NCBI GenBank assembly: GCA_013399015.1
Contig: VWZX01010273.1
Span: forward strand, 7,453,385 to 7,517,384
DNA length: 64,000 bases
Source of the DNA: Galbula dea
Taxonomy: Eukaryota; Chordata; Aves; Piciformes; Galbulidae
Reading direction: 5' to 3'
The position numbers were made by a program, and so were the translations under genes. The notes below the pieces were generated by a model, which was not told the DNA's origin, ran no database searches, and worked only from the letters and a program-made list of their open reading frames with translations. Shown in pieces: positions 13,178 to 24,900 of this stretch; the stretch's first letter is position 1, and each line of letters begins with the position of its first letter.

Positions 13178-13841
13178 TCAGCAGTAAGTTTCCGCAGGCT
13201 TTGAAGTGACAGACAAAACCCCATGGGGACACCTGGGCGGTGAGGCTGGGCTAGGCAACCCGGGAGGGGTCAGCACGCTCTGCCCAGCACATAAGGTAAA
13301 ATTAAATATAAAAATCATAATAAAGAAGCCGCCCAAGAGCAGCAGCAACATCCACCCGCCGGCAACCCGCGGGCTCCGAGCACGGAAGAGGCTCCTGCTG
13401 CTCAAATCCGCTGGGCCCTCTACTGAAGGGCTACTGCTGGAAACCCGTGGCCCCACACGCACACATCCCACGGCTCCTGCCCGGCCCAACACCGCCGCAT
13501 CCCCGGGGAAGTTGCGGCCCGGCCACCGACAAGAGAGCGAGAGCAAGCGCGGAGGAGCCTCTCCCATCTCGGCACGGCACGGCAGGCAGCGGCAAGGCGG
13601 GCGGCGCCTGCCCCACCGAGCCGCGGTGCAGAGAAGGCACAGCCCCGCCGGGAACACCCCACACAGCAGCCGCTTCCCCGGCCGGGCACGTCTCGCTGCT
13701 GGCCCCTCACCGCCCCGCCCTGCCCTGCCCCACCCGCCCGGGCTCCCGCGGCTCTTCCTCTCCCACCACAGGGACAAACTTTCGCATCCCTCCTGCGAAC
13801 GCGGGCAGGCTCCCCGCCCACAGGCAGGTCTCCGCCGGTAC

Positions 13842-13899
13842 CTGCTGCTGCGGTGCAGGCAGCTAGGCGATCTGCTCCTCCCGCGGGCCGGCGGACCAT
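13842..13899 (-). CDS. possible short coding part of gene Y exon 1
   Basis: An ATG at 13,899 (minus) opens a frame reading MVRRPAGGADRLAACTAAA to a donor-like site (CAGCAG|GTACCG) at 13,841. It leaves one base, which joins in phase to the exon at 10,806-10,921. This is the only reading that links an ATG in the island to that exon. Weak points are the poor donor positions +4/+5, the C at -3 of the ATG, and a better donor (GGCG|GTGAGG) at 13,710 that would extend the exon. If that one is used, the island exon is probably 5'UTR and translation starts at the ATG in the next exon. Confidence 0.35.
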
Positions 13900-13981
13900 G
13901 TGCCCACGGCAGGGCGAGGGGCCGCCCTGTACGCCCTGCTCCGGCGCCCGCCCCGCCGCCCCGTCCTGCTGTTGCTGCCGC

Positions 13982-13983
<2 letters not shown>

Positions 13984-14034
<51 letters not shown>
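13984..14034. repeat. (CTG)17 / (CAG)17 trinucleotide repeat
   Basis: Seventeen perfect CTG units on the plus strand, CAG on the minus strand, flanked by CCG-containing imperfect repeats. It lies inside the CpG island upstream of the gene Y ATG, so the minus-strand transcript would carry a CAG tract in its 5'UTR. In the frame of that ATG the tract reads poly-Gln, but a TAG directly precedes it and there is no in-frame ATG before it. The Ala frame (GCA) is open but lacks an ATG. On the plus strand the CTG frame reads poly-Leu. Confidence 0.97.
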
Positions 14035-14036
<2 letters not shown>

Positions 14037-14329
14037 ACCGCTGCCGCCACCACCGCCACTACTCCCGTTACCGAGGCAACCGCCTACCGCCCCCTCGCTT
14101 TACCCCCTCCCATCTCATGGCACCGCCCTCGCCGGCCAACCGCAGGGGCTCCCGCCTTGACCACGTGACGCCGGCAGGCCAATAGGAGGCGGGGGCTGCG
14201 GCCGGCCGAATCAATGAGGAGTCGCTTTCCAGGCGAGAGCGGGGTATGAGAGGCGGTGGGAGGACGTTACCGCGCCCCAGCGGGAAGGGACCCTCAGAGG
14301 GGAGGTGGCGGCACCGTCCCACCTTGTCC

Positions 14330-14565
14330 TTCCCCTGTTCCGCCCCGTCCGGCATCACCACACCTTGTCACACCCTGTCCTGCACCACCCTACCCTGTCA
14401 CACCTTGTCAAACCCTGTCCTGCACCATCCTACCCTGTCACACCTTGTCACACCGTGTCCCTTCCTGTCCACCACCACCCGACCCTGTCACACCTTGTCA
14501 AACCCTGTCACACCCTGTCCGGCACCATCCCACCCCGTCCACCCCTGTTCCACCTCTGTCTCGCC
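14330..14565. repeat. degenerate minisatellite, ~10-bp CACCCTGTCC-like units
   Basis: About twenty imperfect units alternating caccctgtcc, cacaccttgtca, aaaccctgtc and ctaccctgtc in head-to-tail order. Larger blocks (cctaccctgtcacaccttgtca) recur two to three times. It is strongly strand-asymmetric, with C and T on the plus strand. It borders the CpG island and explains the long overlapping plus-strand ORFs seen here, which I do not believe are genes. Confidence 0.85.
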
Positions 14566-15112
14566 CCGCTAGGGAGGGTGGTGCTGGGCGGGTCCCGACC
14601 AGCAGTGTGCAGCCACTCAGTGCGTGGCCAGGTGAGGACAGGGCAGCGTTGCTTGTACAGTGCTATTAGTGCCCTGTCTCATTAGTACCAAACACATCCT
14701 GATTAGGTATGGATTCAAAAAATCCGGTATCCCCTGTACTGGGCTCTGGTGTGGCCACGCTTCAAACCCTGGGTTCAGCATGAGGAGAAACGGTACCTGT
14801 TCTCCATTAGGATATATGCGGGAGCAGCATCAGCCTTTACCCTTCCTATCCCAGCCTAGGATTTCAAGGCATTCTCTTCATTTGCTGTCTGAACTTTAGT
14901 GAGTCCTATACATGACTCCTGGTGGCATTTCATCCCTGGAGAAAGAAAATTCAGTTCCCCCCCCAATAAAATTATGGCTACAGTCTTAGATTGCTTCTAG
15001 CTTTCTCCTCCAGGTCACTGATTCAGCAGAGGTACAAGCTTTCAGCCAGTATTCAGGATGTATTAACATAGAACACCAGTAATTAAAATTTACATCTAAT
15101 TTAGACTATTTC
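14566..15112. other. intergenic stretch between gene X end and gene Y promoter
   Basis: No coding exon supported. A plus-strand AATAAA occurs near 14,966 without an associated gene. Confidence 0.4.
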
Positions 15113-15118
15113 TTTAAT
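15113..15118 (-). terminator. possible polyadenylation signal (ATTAAA) of gene X
   Basis: The minus-strand ATTAAA lies about 500 nt after the gene X stop codon. It is the most common variant signal, and I saw no canonical AATAAA on the minus strand between the stop codon and here. Assigned only by position and hexamer. Confidence 0.3.
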
Positions 15119-15616
15119 TTAATTGTTAAAACATGAGGCCTCTGTAAAAAGAAGTCTATGAATTTAGGTTGCCTGAGGTTTCATTAAACTTACCTGGAAA
15201 AACACAATGCCACAAAAGCCTGAGCTGCTGTGGCTCTTGGGACCTTGAAGGACATCATGGTTTGCAGAAGACTTCACAGCTAAACTCAGCCTCCCTTTGC
15301 TGGAAGGCTTTGCATGCATTCAGAGAGCTGGCAGAGTGCTGGCTCCTGCAGAAAATGACATTTCCATCACTTCATAACTCCACTGCCATTTTTCACATCT
15401 GATCAGTGTTTCACAGGCAGACAACAGGAATGAGGAATTAAGCTAAATTGGTTTGGGGTTGTTTTTTTCCTTTGGCAAATGCAGGTGGTGTTTAAGTACA
15501 GAAAGAGATGGTGTGTAACATTAGTAAGAAACTCTACTTCTACTGTAACACTTTCATATTTTAAAATTCTTCCTTTAAAATATGTAGCTAGAGGCAGAAA
15601 AGAGGATTACAATAGC

Positions 15617-15949
15617 CTAGTCTGTTGTAAAGGAAAATTTCAATTCAATGGGACTGCTGTAAAGGCTCTTATTTATTTTTCTCAGCAGTTGCATTTTGCC
15701 TTTCCCTAGCTTGCCTGCAGCTTTGGTTGCTGTGGAGGTTTTCTTCTGTAAATTCTTCAAAGTGATGGATTTTCCCTTTGAAAGAATGCTCGACTCTAAA
15801 GAACTACAGAAGTGTAACCTTTTTTTTCCCCTTTTCCTTGTGCATGTGTGATGCTTTGAGCTTTGAAAAGACAGGTGTACTGCCACCTCTCTGGGTAATT
15901 TGCATGTTGAGAGCCTGAGAATTTGCACTGTTGGTTTCATATTCCCCAA
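15617..15949 (-). CDS. gene X terminal coding exon
   Basis: Begins after a strong acceptor (tgtccttgcctttcag) in phase 0 and stays open for 110 codons to TAG. It encodes residues 261-370. The middle and end are rich in Lys, Ser and Thr (for example LGKGKMQLLRKINK), suggesting a basic, possibly nucleic-acid- or nucleus-associated tail. It is the longest exon of the gene. Confidence 0.6.
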   Translation of the reverse strand: MGNMKPTVQILRLSTCKLPREVAVHLSFQSSKHHTCTRKRGKKRLHFCSSLESSILSKGKSITLKNLQKKTSTATKAAGKLGKGKMQLLRKINKSLYSSPIELKFSFTTD

Positions 15950-18900
15950 CTGAAAGGCAAGGACAGTGATCTACTCTTTCCAGTTAAAGGTCACCTGCAA
16001 ATACATGCTCCTCTTTAGCTTAGATTAGTGAGACATCCAGCACCAGTCAAAGTGAGTATAAGGCATATTTTTACTGATTCAATAGTAAGGTTGTAGTAAG
16101 AAATACTAACATACAAAATGCTACACAAAGGCACCCCCACCAGTGCTTACAATCTAGACAGACAAAAGGCAAGAGAAAAAACTCACATTTTAGTTTATTT
16201 TTAGAAGCAGAAGGCTATGGTACAGAGCTGATGAGAGGAAGATGTCAAAATCAGTTCAACTAATATCAGCATCTTTAAAATGAACTCTCCCTCTTGTTAG
16301 TTCTTATCCTGATGATGTGTTCCAGGCTGTTCTACAGGTAAAAGTAATCATGTCTTAAGTTATTGGCTTGGACTCTAAAAAGATAATGATCAAAGCCCAA
16401 GTTCTCCTCTCAATGATAAGAATTGAAACCAGGAGCAATTTGATGTCTTCACGGGACATTAACACAGAAATAATTCTCTTATTTAAGAGTCCTTCAGGAA
16501 CAAGAGGTAACAGTTGTCCCATAAAGATCAGTAACAAAACACTTTAAACACACCCCTTTTTCCCAGGGATAATGTCAGTTAAATCCCAACACAATTCCTA
16601 TGAAAAAGCCATTTCTTAAGTTCCCAGAACTGAACTGTGGTGGAGTAGGAGCACCAGCCTGGGACTTAGGGCTCCTGAACTTGTCTGCTTTCTGTCATCT
16701 AGGCCCACACTGGCTACTGTGGAAGCACCCTGGGTTCCCACAGGATAAAATCTAAATGCCAACCATGCATGTGTTAAAGATTGGCTTTTAGCACAAATTC
16801 CACAGAAATTCCAATAAATGGGCCCTTGATTTTACCTGGAACTTTGAGATACCAAGTCCACAATGGTTAAGTGCACAGCAACACTGAACATGCTTTGGAG
16901 ATGTGATCTCAGCGAGGAAAGCAGGATCTGTAATTGCCTCTGCAGTACAAGGTGGCTTAAATGTTGTGGAAGCAGTGATGCCATAAGCAGATTCTTCACC
17001 ATAAGCATCTGAAAATAAGAGGCTTCCTTTGCAAGTGCCTTTTTTTCTGACACTACAAAATGTCACAGAAAGTTCAGCTCTAAAACAGCAAAAGATGCTT
17101 GAAAATACTGACTATTAATCATATTCTTAACTAGATTTCATAGCAAGTGAAAAACAAGTTCTGTAATTAAAAAAAAACCCCAAAACATTCACAAACAGCT
17201 ACATGCAATTCATCATCTAAAGAATTCAAATCATTTAACTTCAGCTAATTCAGCTTTGATCCTTAGACTGTAAGAGTCAACATTTCCTGAGGTGTTTTCA
17301 CAGACTTTTCAAGGCAATCTTGGGTTCATTTGTCTGTGTGTCTGCTGCAGGCTCTGCTAAAACATTCTGTTATGAAACTGAGGGCTGCAGTGGCAGGAGT
17401 GTTTAGAGAGCAGAAAAACAGGGATGTTAAACTGAAAGAGGAAAGCTTTCATTAATTTTTCAGGCTCTGTTATGTACCTTTTAGCTTTTGGCTGTAGCTA
17501 ATCAAATGTAATGTTCAGATAAGTTCTGACTGAAGGCAAGGAATTCTTAAAAATGCCTTATTTTGCATTTTTAAGATGTCATTGTGTAATGCATGTACAT
17601 TAAGAGAAGTAGTTGCTTTTGGGGCTAGAATGCATCCTGAGAATCTATTTACCTCTCTGAAACCCAATATAATCTTTGAAAGATTAACTCCTGAGACAGC
17701 AAACAGGTTTCCTCTAGGACATGCAGGTGATGTTGTATTCTTTGGCAGGGGGGGGGATTGTTTTGTTGCTCAAATACAGAAGATTTCTTGAACTAAAATT
17801 TAGCTTTGGAAAATGAAATCAACTGCTCATTTGATCCATGGAACAAGACAGGTATGGAATACCTCAGAAGCTGCTTCAGCCATTTACCTCTCCTGTGATC
17901 TGGAAAGCATGAGACTAAAGAGAAAGGTCAAATGTTAATTTTAAATGACAGCTTTAAAAGAAAAATCACAGCTCTGCTTTAAGAATGATGTCCACATTGT
18001 ACTTGTTCAAAGGTGGGTACCCCTACCTCTTTGGTAAGCAGTACAGAGATTCCCCACTCATGGCTCATAGGTACAGCTGTTGATGGAGTAAAACATCACA
18101 AAACCATGTCCCCACTGCAGTTTACCTGAGCTAAGAATTTGCTTCACAGGGCCTTGAATTTATAGTGCTCTCAGCTATTGATATTGTTAGCTAGCATCTC
18201 TCTCATCCTCAGAGTTGTCACTCTGTATTTCCATGGTTAGAATAAGCATCTCTTCAAAGCAGCTAACTTCATCCATGGCTTGTATCCATGCACAGCCAAC
18301 ATCTTCCATGGGCACTCATTATCAGAGTGAAAACCCTTTGCAAGGGTTAGCTAGGGCTGCCTTGAGCCATTGCCCCTAGATGTTCCTGGGACTCAGGCAC
18401 TGCCAAAGCAACCTGCTCTCTCCTTTAACCACTCTGTATGTTCTATTAAGATATCAGAGTTTTTTGGAGCTGGCATCTTGGTTCACTGTGAATATGTCAC
18501 CATCAAGCACTGACTTTGCATGGTGGCATCAAAATCTTGGTATTGGCTTCTGTGCTTTAAGATTAAAGAGAGGTAGGAAGAAGCCATTTGGCCACACTTG
18601 TTTAATCCTTCCTTTAGCAGGTGAGGTTAAGAGCAGACCACAGTTGTTGGTCTGTATTCACAAGGTCTTCCTCAAACATCTGCCAGATGTGGTGGCATTC
18701 TTAAAACTCTCTCTGCTGTCAGTATCAACTTGACCTCTTTGGAAACAAAGCCCTTCACCAAAGGAAGAGGGATGTACCAACCCTCATACCATGCTCACCT
18801 CTGCCTGTGACTGCTGTGTAACCCCAGGATTCCTGCTTGGCCAGAGGGACACCACTAACCATGGGTGACTTTCAAAGTGAAAACTGATTCTTAATTGTTA

Positions 18901-21900
18901 TTTGCTGGAAAGTCCATCTAAGAGAAGCCAACCTGACCTGTTACACACCTCCCCTTTGTAAAGATTTGAGGTCCTAGTGTTGTTGCTTGAACAAGACACC
19001 TTGAAAGTGTCTCAGGAGATTCAAACAAACTCTCCAAAAGACATTTTCCATGTCTTCTTTGATCTGAACAGAATCTGTCTTACAAGTTAGTCATGTAGAC
19101 TCTAAAAGGGTATAGATTGCATATAAACATGGTTAATGAAGCTGAACACTGCAAGCATAAGCAGCAAAAACATTTTGTTTACTTAACATTAATACACACT
19201 CAAGTAAAAGCTTGTTAAGTTTGGTTGGCTAAGCTTGGTTTCAAAAGGGACCTAAAAGGCTGAAAAAATCCAGTAAATCAACATATGCATAACAACACAA
19301 TCACTCATATTAGCATTCTGGTTAAGTCAGTCACTAATTCTCCTTTGAGGAAAAAAATGGTGGTAACACAACTCTGGTCTAATATCTAGTAGCAACATTA
19401 CAATCAACTCAAAATCCCAGATTATATCAACACATGCATATGTAACACAGGAGACACTTTCAGAGCCTAAACTTTAAAGATAAATCTGAATAAACATATG
19501 CTTATTTGAGTATTTAAATATAGACTCAAACTAGTTGTTCTCCACAGCTGGCTTGTAGAGATCAGCTCTGTCTGCAAAGAAAGAGGTCACTAGAGTGTTC
19601 TCCTGACTTTAAATGGCTGAAGTATAAGAGCAGGACAACAGCACAGGAGCAACAGAATGATACTGAAGTAAATCATCTGTTGTCAGAAAGGTTTACATGA
19701 ACTCCAGTGGGATGAGGAGAGACACTACAATGGTATCTTCTAAACAGATGACTAGATGCTCTGTCTTGGACAATCTGGACTTCATGAATGCTGTAACTGA
19801 ACTTTGAATGCAGGTTTGTTGCTGGTTTTCCCCCACTGGGAAAGAGTTCTCCATCCTATTTGTCGGTAAAAATGTCAGTAACACAAAGCATTACCCAGCT
19901 GGGAGCTGTAAGGCCAGCAGTGGAGAGAAAAGTGAAACCTTCTGCAGAAGGTTGGTCTTTTCACACTGACTCAGAAGACAGGAAACAGCCTTTCCTCTTG
20001 GGGACCATGAAAGATGGTATGGGATGCCTGGTATGGATTGAGGGTGACCATGAAGGCCTGAGAAAAGCAACTTTCTACAGATTTTAATTAGTGGTTAGAG
20101 CAGAGAGGGAATCTTGTATCTTAGCAGGCTGGGAGAGGAGGACTTTCAAAATCCAAACTTAGCAGCTGAGAAGGCAGCCCTTATTTCCTTCCACTAGGTC
20201 TGTCCTTAAATATGCAGCACTCCAATGTCTCAGCAAGGCTCTTGGCTTATTTCCCACAGGCTTATTAGCAGATCTTACCCTCTCTCTGATTTTCTTTGCA
20301 GGGAAAAAGTTGTTACAGGGAAGGTCCATGGATAATCTTGTGGCTACAGAGATGAATTGTTAAGGAGAGGGGGGAGAATGGGATTCCTTGTGTCCCAACA
20401 ATAACATCTGCACCAGTTTCTGTGAAGGTTATCCTGGAGTGTTGGATTGTTAGGTATTAATTTCAGTAATATTACTGAAGGCTTCCATAGGTTTTAGACT
20501 GTAATGGAAAGAGAAGCAGCTGGGTTCATGAATGATCTGGTGTCTCCTGAGATTAATTGGTAGGCTAAAACATCCTCCAACTGGATAAAGCCTTAAGAAA
20601 AATGGTCTGATCTCATAGCTGCCCTTGTCTTGAGCAGGATGTTGGAGGGGAGATCTCTTGAGGTCATTTTAATTTGAATTAACCTATGAAAACAGAGAAG
20701 CTGCTTTATAGAAACTAGTGTACATGGTAGGACAGAGAAGATGGTTCCCATCTAGAAAACAAATGATCTATTTTGAGCAGATGGTGTTATGCTAGTTACT
20801 TTACAGTCTGAAATTACATGAGGCTGGCAAAAAAAACCCCTTTCTCCTAACACAAACCTATGGAGAGAGAAATATGAATCTTTCAACACTCATGCAGCCC
20901 TACAAGATTCAGCTGGATTTAACCAGGGCCACATTTTAATTGGGGAAGCACAGAGGCTGTGAATAGAAGATTAAAAAACATTGTTCAGAAGTTTTTACAT
21001 TAACTTTGTTGATATGGAAAAGATGCTTTGAACAACAAAAAAAGAGCATTTGCAACCTCATGCTATCTGTCCAGCAAAGGAAAAAGTATTTGCCTCAATT
21101 GTAAGACAAATTTATATGATAGCAAATATGCTCTTGAACAGGTGAGCTCAAGGAGAGGAGAGAGGTTTTGTGCTCACATTTTTGGTTTAATATTAATGTT
21201 TTGCACTTCTATAATCTCTTTCATCTAAGGCTTTCAAAGCATTCTGAGGACATTAATGAATTAAGCCTCACAGCAGTCCTGAGAGAAAATGTAATGATTT
21301 AAAGATTGAAATGCAAAGAGATGAATGGATAGAAATGGGAAATAGCATTCCTAAAATTTCATGTAGCACTTAGACCACATTGAAAATCCAGTATTTTTCT
21401 CTCCATTTGTATCCTATGATCCTAGGGAATCCTGCTGTGGCAGGGGGATTGGACTAGATGATCTTTCAAGGTCCCTTCCAGCTCCTAACATTCTGTGATT
21501 CTGTGATTCAAGCCACTTCACAGCACTGGAGAAACTGTGAAGAAGTGTTTACAGGTGCTCACATACAGAAAGTTTGGGTACAGTGGCAATATTTGCAGAA
21601 GAAATAAACAGGAACAGATCAGACTGCCAGAAACAAGGCTTGTTTTGAACATCTTAAGCTTCATTTCAGCTTATAGAGGTAACAGATTTTACAGAGTAAT
21701 TTTGTGTTGAAATAGAATTGCTTCATAAATGACAACATTAAGGATTACATGAAATAACTTCACCAAGACTGGAGTTAGATCAATGCTCTCCTGCTCAGAA
21801 TAAAACCCAGGGCTCTGAATACAGAGGCCACAGAAGAAGGAGGTAACCTTGGCCCTCCCTGGAATGGAAGCAAGGAAAATGCACAGTATACAATACATTA

Positions 21901-24900
21901 AAATGCACTTATGTCTTCAATGAGCAGGCAAATTCCTGTGCCTTTGCTAACCTGACAAGTTTCATGTATAAATAATTCTACTGAGAGTTAGCAGAATTCA
22001 TCCTGAAGGATTCAATATCACAGGCAGTGATAAAACCAGCATCTTCCAGAAAGCAAGTGAAGCCTTTGGTGGATGGGGCCATGGCATTTCAGGAGGTGAG
22101 CAGGTGTTCTGTGAAGTCTTGCAACCTTTATGTATCCATTGGTCACAGATACACTTTTTTCTCACCCATATTTGCAGTTCTGTAAGCTGCAAACATTCCT
22201 AAAGAAGATCCAAAGGGAAAAGTGTCTTGTGACTTCCAGGGAGAATAGGTGCTGTAAACCTGTAAGGAGAGATCTCTCCTGATGTATAGCTTTCATTCAG
22301 TGGAAGAGTCAACAGCCATGGTAAGGGCATGTCATTTCCTAACTCAGAAGGTCTTGATGAAGAGAGTTAGAAAGTGGAGTATCTGCTTACAGAGAAAATA
22401 GTTCTGCATCAATCAAGAAAACCTGCAACTACAAGTGGAAGTTAATTTCACACTCCCTGAAAAGCAAACAAGACCTGAGTTATAAGACATGCATATTAAC
22501 CTTACAATTATGATAATCAAGCTTCAAGATAAACCTTTAGGTGCAATTTTTTTCCTGCAGGAGGGCACTATTCCAAGTGATCAACTACAAGAGCATCTGA
22601 GTCTCTTTGGCCAGCAACCTTTTGGTTCAAAAGAAGGGCATCATTTAGAGGTCATCCTCCCCTTTGCTTTGTGCTGCAACATAGCTCTACCTCTTCAGAA
22701 AATATGGCAAGCTGAAAAGATGTCCAACCCCAAAATCAACATCACTATGCAGATTAACCAGGAATAGCAGTATTGGAGCAAGCTTGCTGCATCTATCCCT
22801 CTGAAACTACTTTAAGGCCTTAGAAAGTAAAAGCAGATGTGCCAAGTCATGCCAAAAATCAGTTTTGTTCAACATCCTATCCCTAACAAAGCTCAGGAAG
22901 TCTGTGAGAAGATGTGAGAACAAACCAAGCACAGAGTAGTATTTCTCTACTCTATACTCCCAGCTTCCAACAACTGGTGGCTTCCAGCCTGAGCCAGGCA
23001 ATGCCTTCTCCTTCTTGTGTTGGAGTGTAAATGAATACTCCCAAGTCACCTTCTGAAAATAAACAGCTGGGCAATCATAGGTATCCTGGCATCCCATATA
23101 ATTTCCTCATCTGTTTGCATTAAAATAGGTAGAACTGTGTATGAATTCCCACAGGGATGCAGGGAGAAGACAAAGCCAAACCCTTCTCAGTGATGCCCAG
23201 GGAAAGAGCAGGAAGAAATGTGCATGAGGTAAAACACACTGAAACATTTGAGAGGTCTGCAAAATTCAAGCTCCTAGACTGGGCTTCATCTGCAAAATCA
23301 TCACACACACATCATTAACAGATTTAAGAGCTTAAACCTCCAGTTTCTCAGCACAGGCCTCTCTCACTTGAAGGTTTTTAACTTGCATGGGTAGCAAGAG
23401 CCTTTATCTTCTCTATGGCTTAGCCATTATGAGATGGCATTTATTTCAGTTACCATCAATGCATCTGGATGAGCAGCAAAATGTTACTAAGCCAACCTCT
23501 GTAACAATGTGCAGCATCAAGATACATACAGTTCTTTCCTTTTGTGAAGTGGAGGCAGCAGGTTTGCCAGCTCCTATAGAAGGGAAGTGGTCAGGACCCT
23601 CTGGATGCTCTTTATATGCTGTACACACACCACTGCATTTTACTTTTAAGTAGACAAAACTTTTGGTCAAGGTGCTGCCTATTCCAGGCTAATAGAACTC
23701 AGACATCTCCCATCAGCTCAGCAGGGCTCTTTAATTAAGAGCTGAGAAACATGAAAGGTAGAAGATTTTTACATCTCAACTGTAGTTTGTTTGTTCTCAT
23801 CTGGAAATGCCTTTGGAGTGTTTAAGTGCTAACCTCTTACCTTCTAACAAGCTGCTCCCTCACCTGTCTTCTTCACTTTCCAAATCTCTCCCCTGGAGCA
23901 CTGAAGCAAGGATGTTTATAAACTATGCATCTACACTGAATAACATCCATTGAAAAAGACATGTATAAAGAAGCCCAAGGATTGAACCAGTCTTTCTGGA
24001 CAGAAGCTACTTATATCCAAGAAGTCAATGTTTCCTCTGACAAAGTGCAACCTGCTCTTCCTGTATTATTTGCTACTGAAAAAAGAGGTTAAACCAAATT
24101 CCCAAATCCAACCAGTCAGATACTGGGAAGGTCAGATGTCCAGAATAAACCCAGTAAATAATACCTTGTCTTGTGTAACACATTTAAAATCAAGCTCTGA
24201 CTCCACAGTTTATGCTTCTGTTCATTTCTCACTACAGTTGGCTTCACTGGTGACCTGCATGTTTAGGGAGCTGATGAACATGGGTTGGCTTTGCTTGTGT
24301 TACTCACCCAGAGGGCTAATGTTCTCTTATAATTGAATGATTTCCATGACACTCACACTGCCAAGTGCTAATTCCAATACTTACTTCTGAAATAAAACTG
24401 ACACTAAAAGTTCCTCTGCTGTTTTGGGTGCCAAGCAAACTGAGGAGGATAGGAATAAGGCTAAGATTAGAATTCAGGAGGTTCATTCAGCATCTCAGCA
24501 AGGCAAACAGCCTGGCTGCTGGCTAACTGTCTGACCCTACAGGGGCATGTACAAATCACAGCCATGTTAGATGTACAGCAAAGAGAGTTTCAATCAGATT
24601 TACAGAGATCCCATGAGGAATAAAGGAAATGTGTTTGTTCCCCAGACAGGTTAGAACAATATGGAATTGTCTTGTTCACTTCTGCTGTTGTCAAAGCAAC
24701 CTGCTATGGTCTCTCCCTCTTTGGGAGGCTATAGAACTATCACTGGTTGCTAGTGATTACATATTGTCCTAGTTAAACACCACACAAACAAATTTTCATT
24801 GCCATTAAAAGGAACTGTCTTCCCTTTGTTCACAAGTACCTGTTCCCACGAAATGGAATCAGTTTGAGCAGTTACAGAAGAAATTACAATCCATCCTAAC

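Larger units (their letters stand above)
13300..14330. promoter_or_regulatory. CpG island, probable promoter of minus-strand gene Y
   Basis: A dense CpG block of about 1 kb inside AT-rich surroundings. Near its right side are a CACGTG E-box followed by TGACG (14,162-14,170; USF/MITF-TFE or CRE-like), a CCAAT box (14,179-14,183) and GC boxes. No TATA box is evident. This is a typical housekeeping promoter layout. The minus-strand exon at 10.8 kb points to leftward transcription. A plus-strand donor-like site (GGCCAG|GTGAGG) near 14,630 means rightward transcription is also possible. Confidence 0.75.

Noticed and set aside
13178..14059. 293-codon minus-strand ORF with a poly-Ala run
   Set aside because: It has no ATG at its start (begins at GTG) and is open because of the same GC bias. 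The region is better explained as promoter and 5'UTR of gene Y. Non-AUG translation remains a formal possibility.
13206..14168. Long overlapping plus-strand ORFs (up to 320 codons, one with a poly-Leu run)
   Set aside because: They arise from the CpG-rich, stop-poor island and the CTG repeat. All frames on both strands are open here, and the composition is Pro/Arg/Ala from GC bias. No splice or homology support.
14246..14685. Three overlapping plus-strand ORFs over 100 codons with Pro/His/Ser repeats
   Set aside because: They are translations of the 10-bp minisatellite in its three frames.
22807..23097. Minus-strand ORF of 96 codons with an internal acceptor (gtttattttcag)
   Set aside because: No donor in a compatible phase. 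Gene X exons 5 and 6 join perfectly without it.
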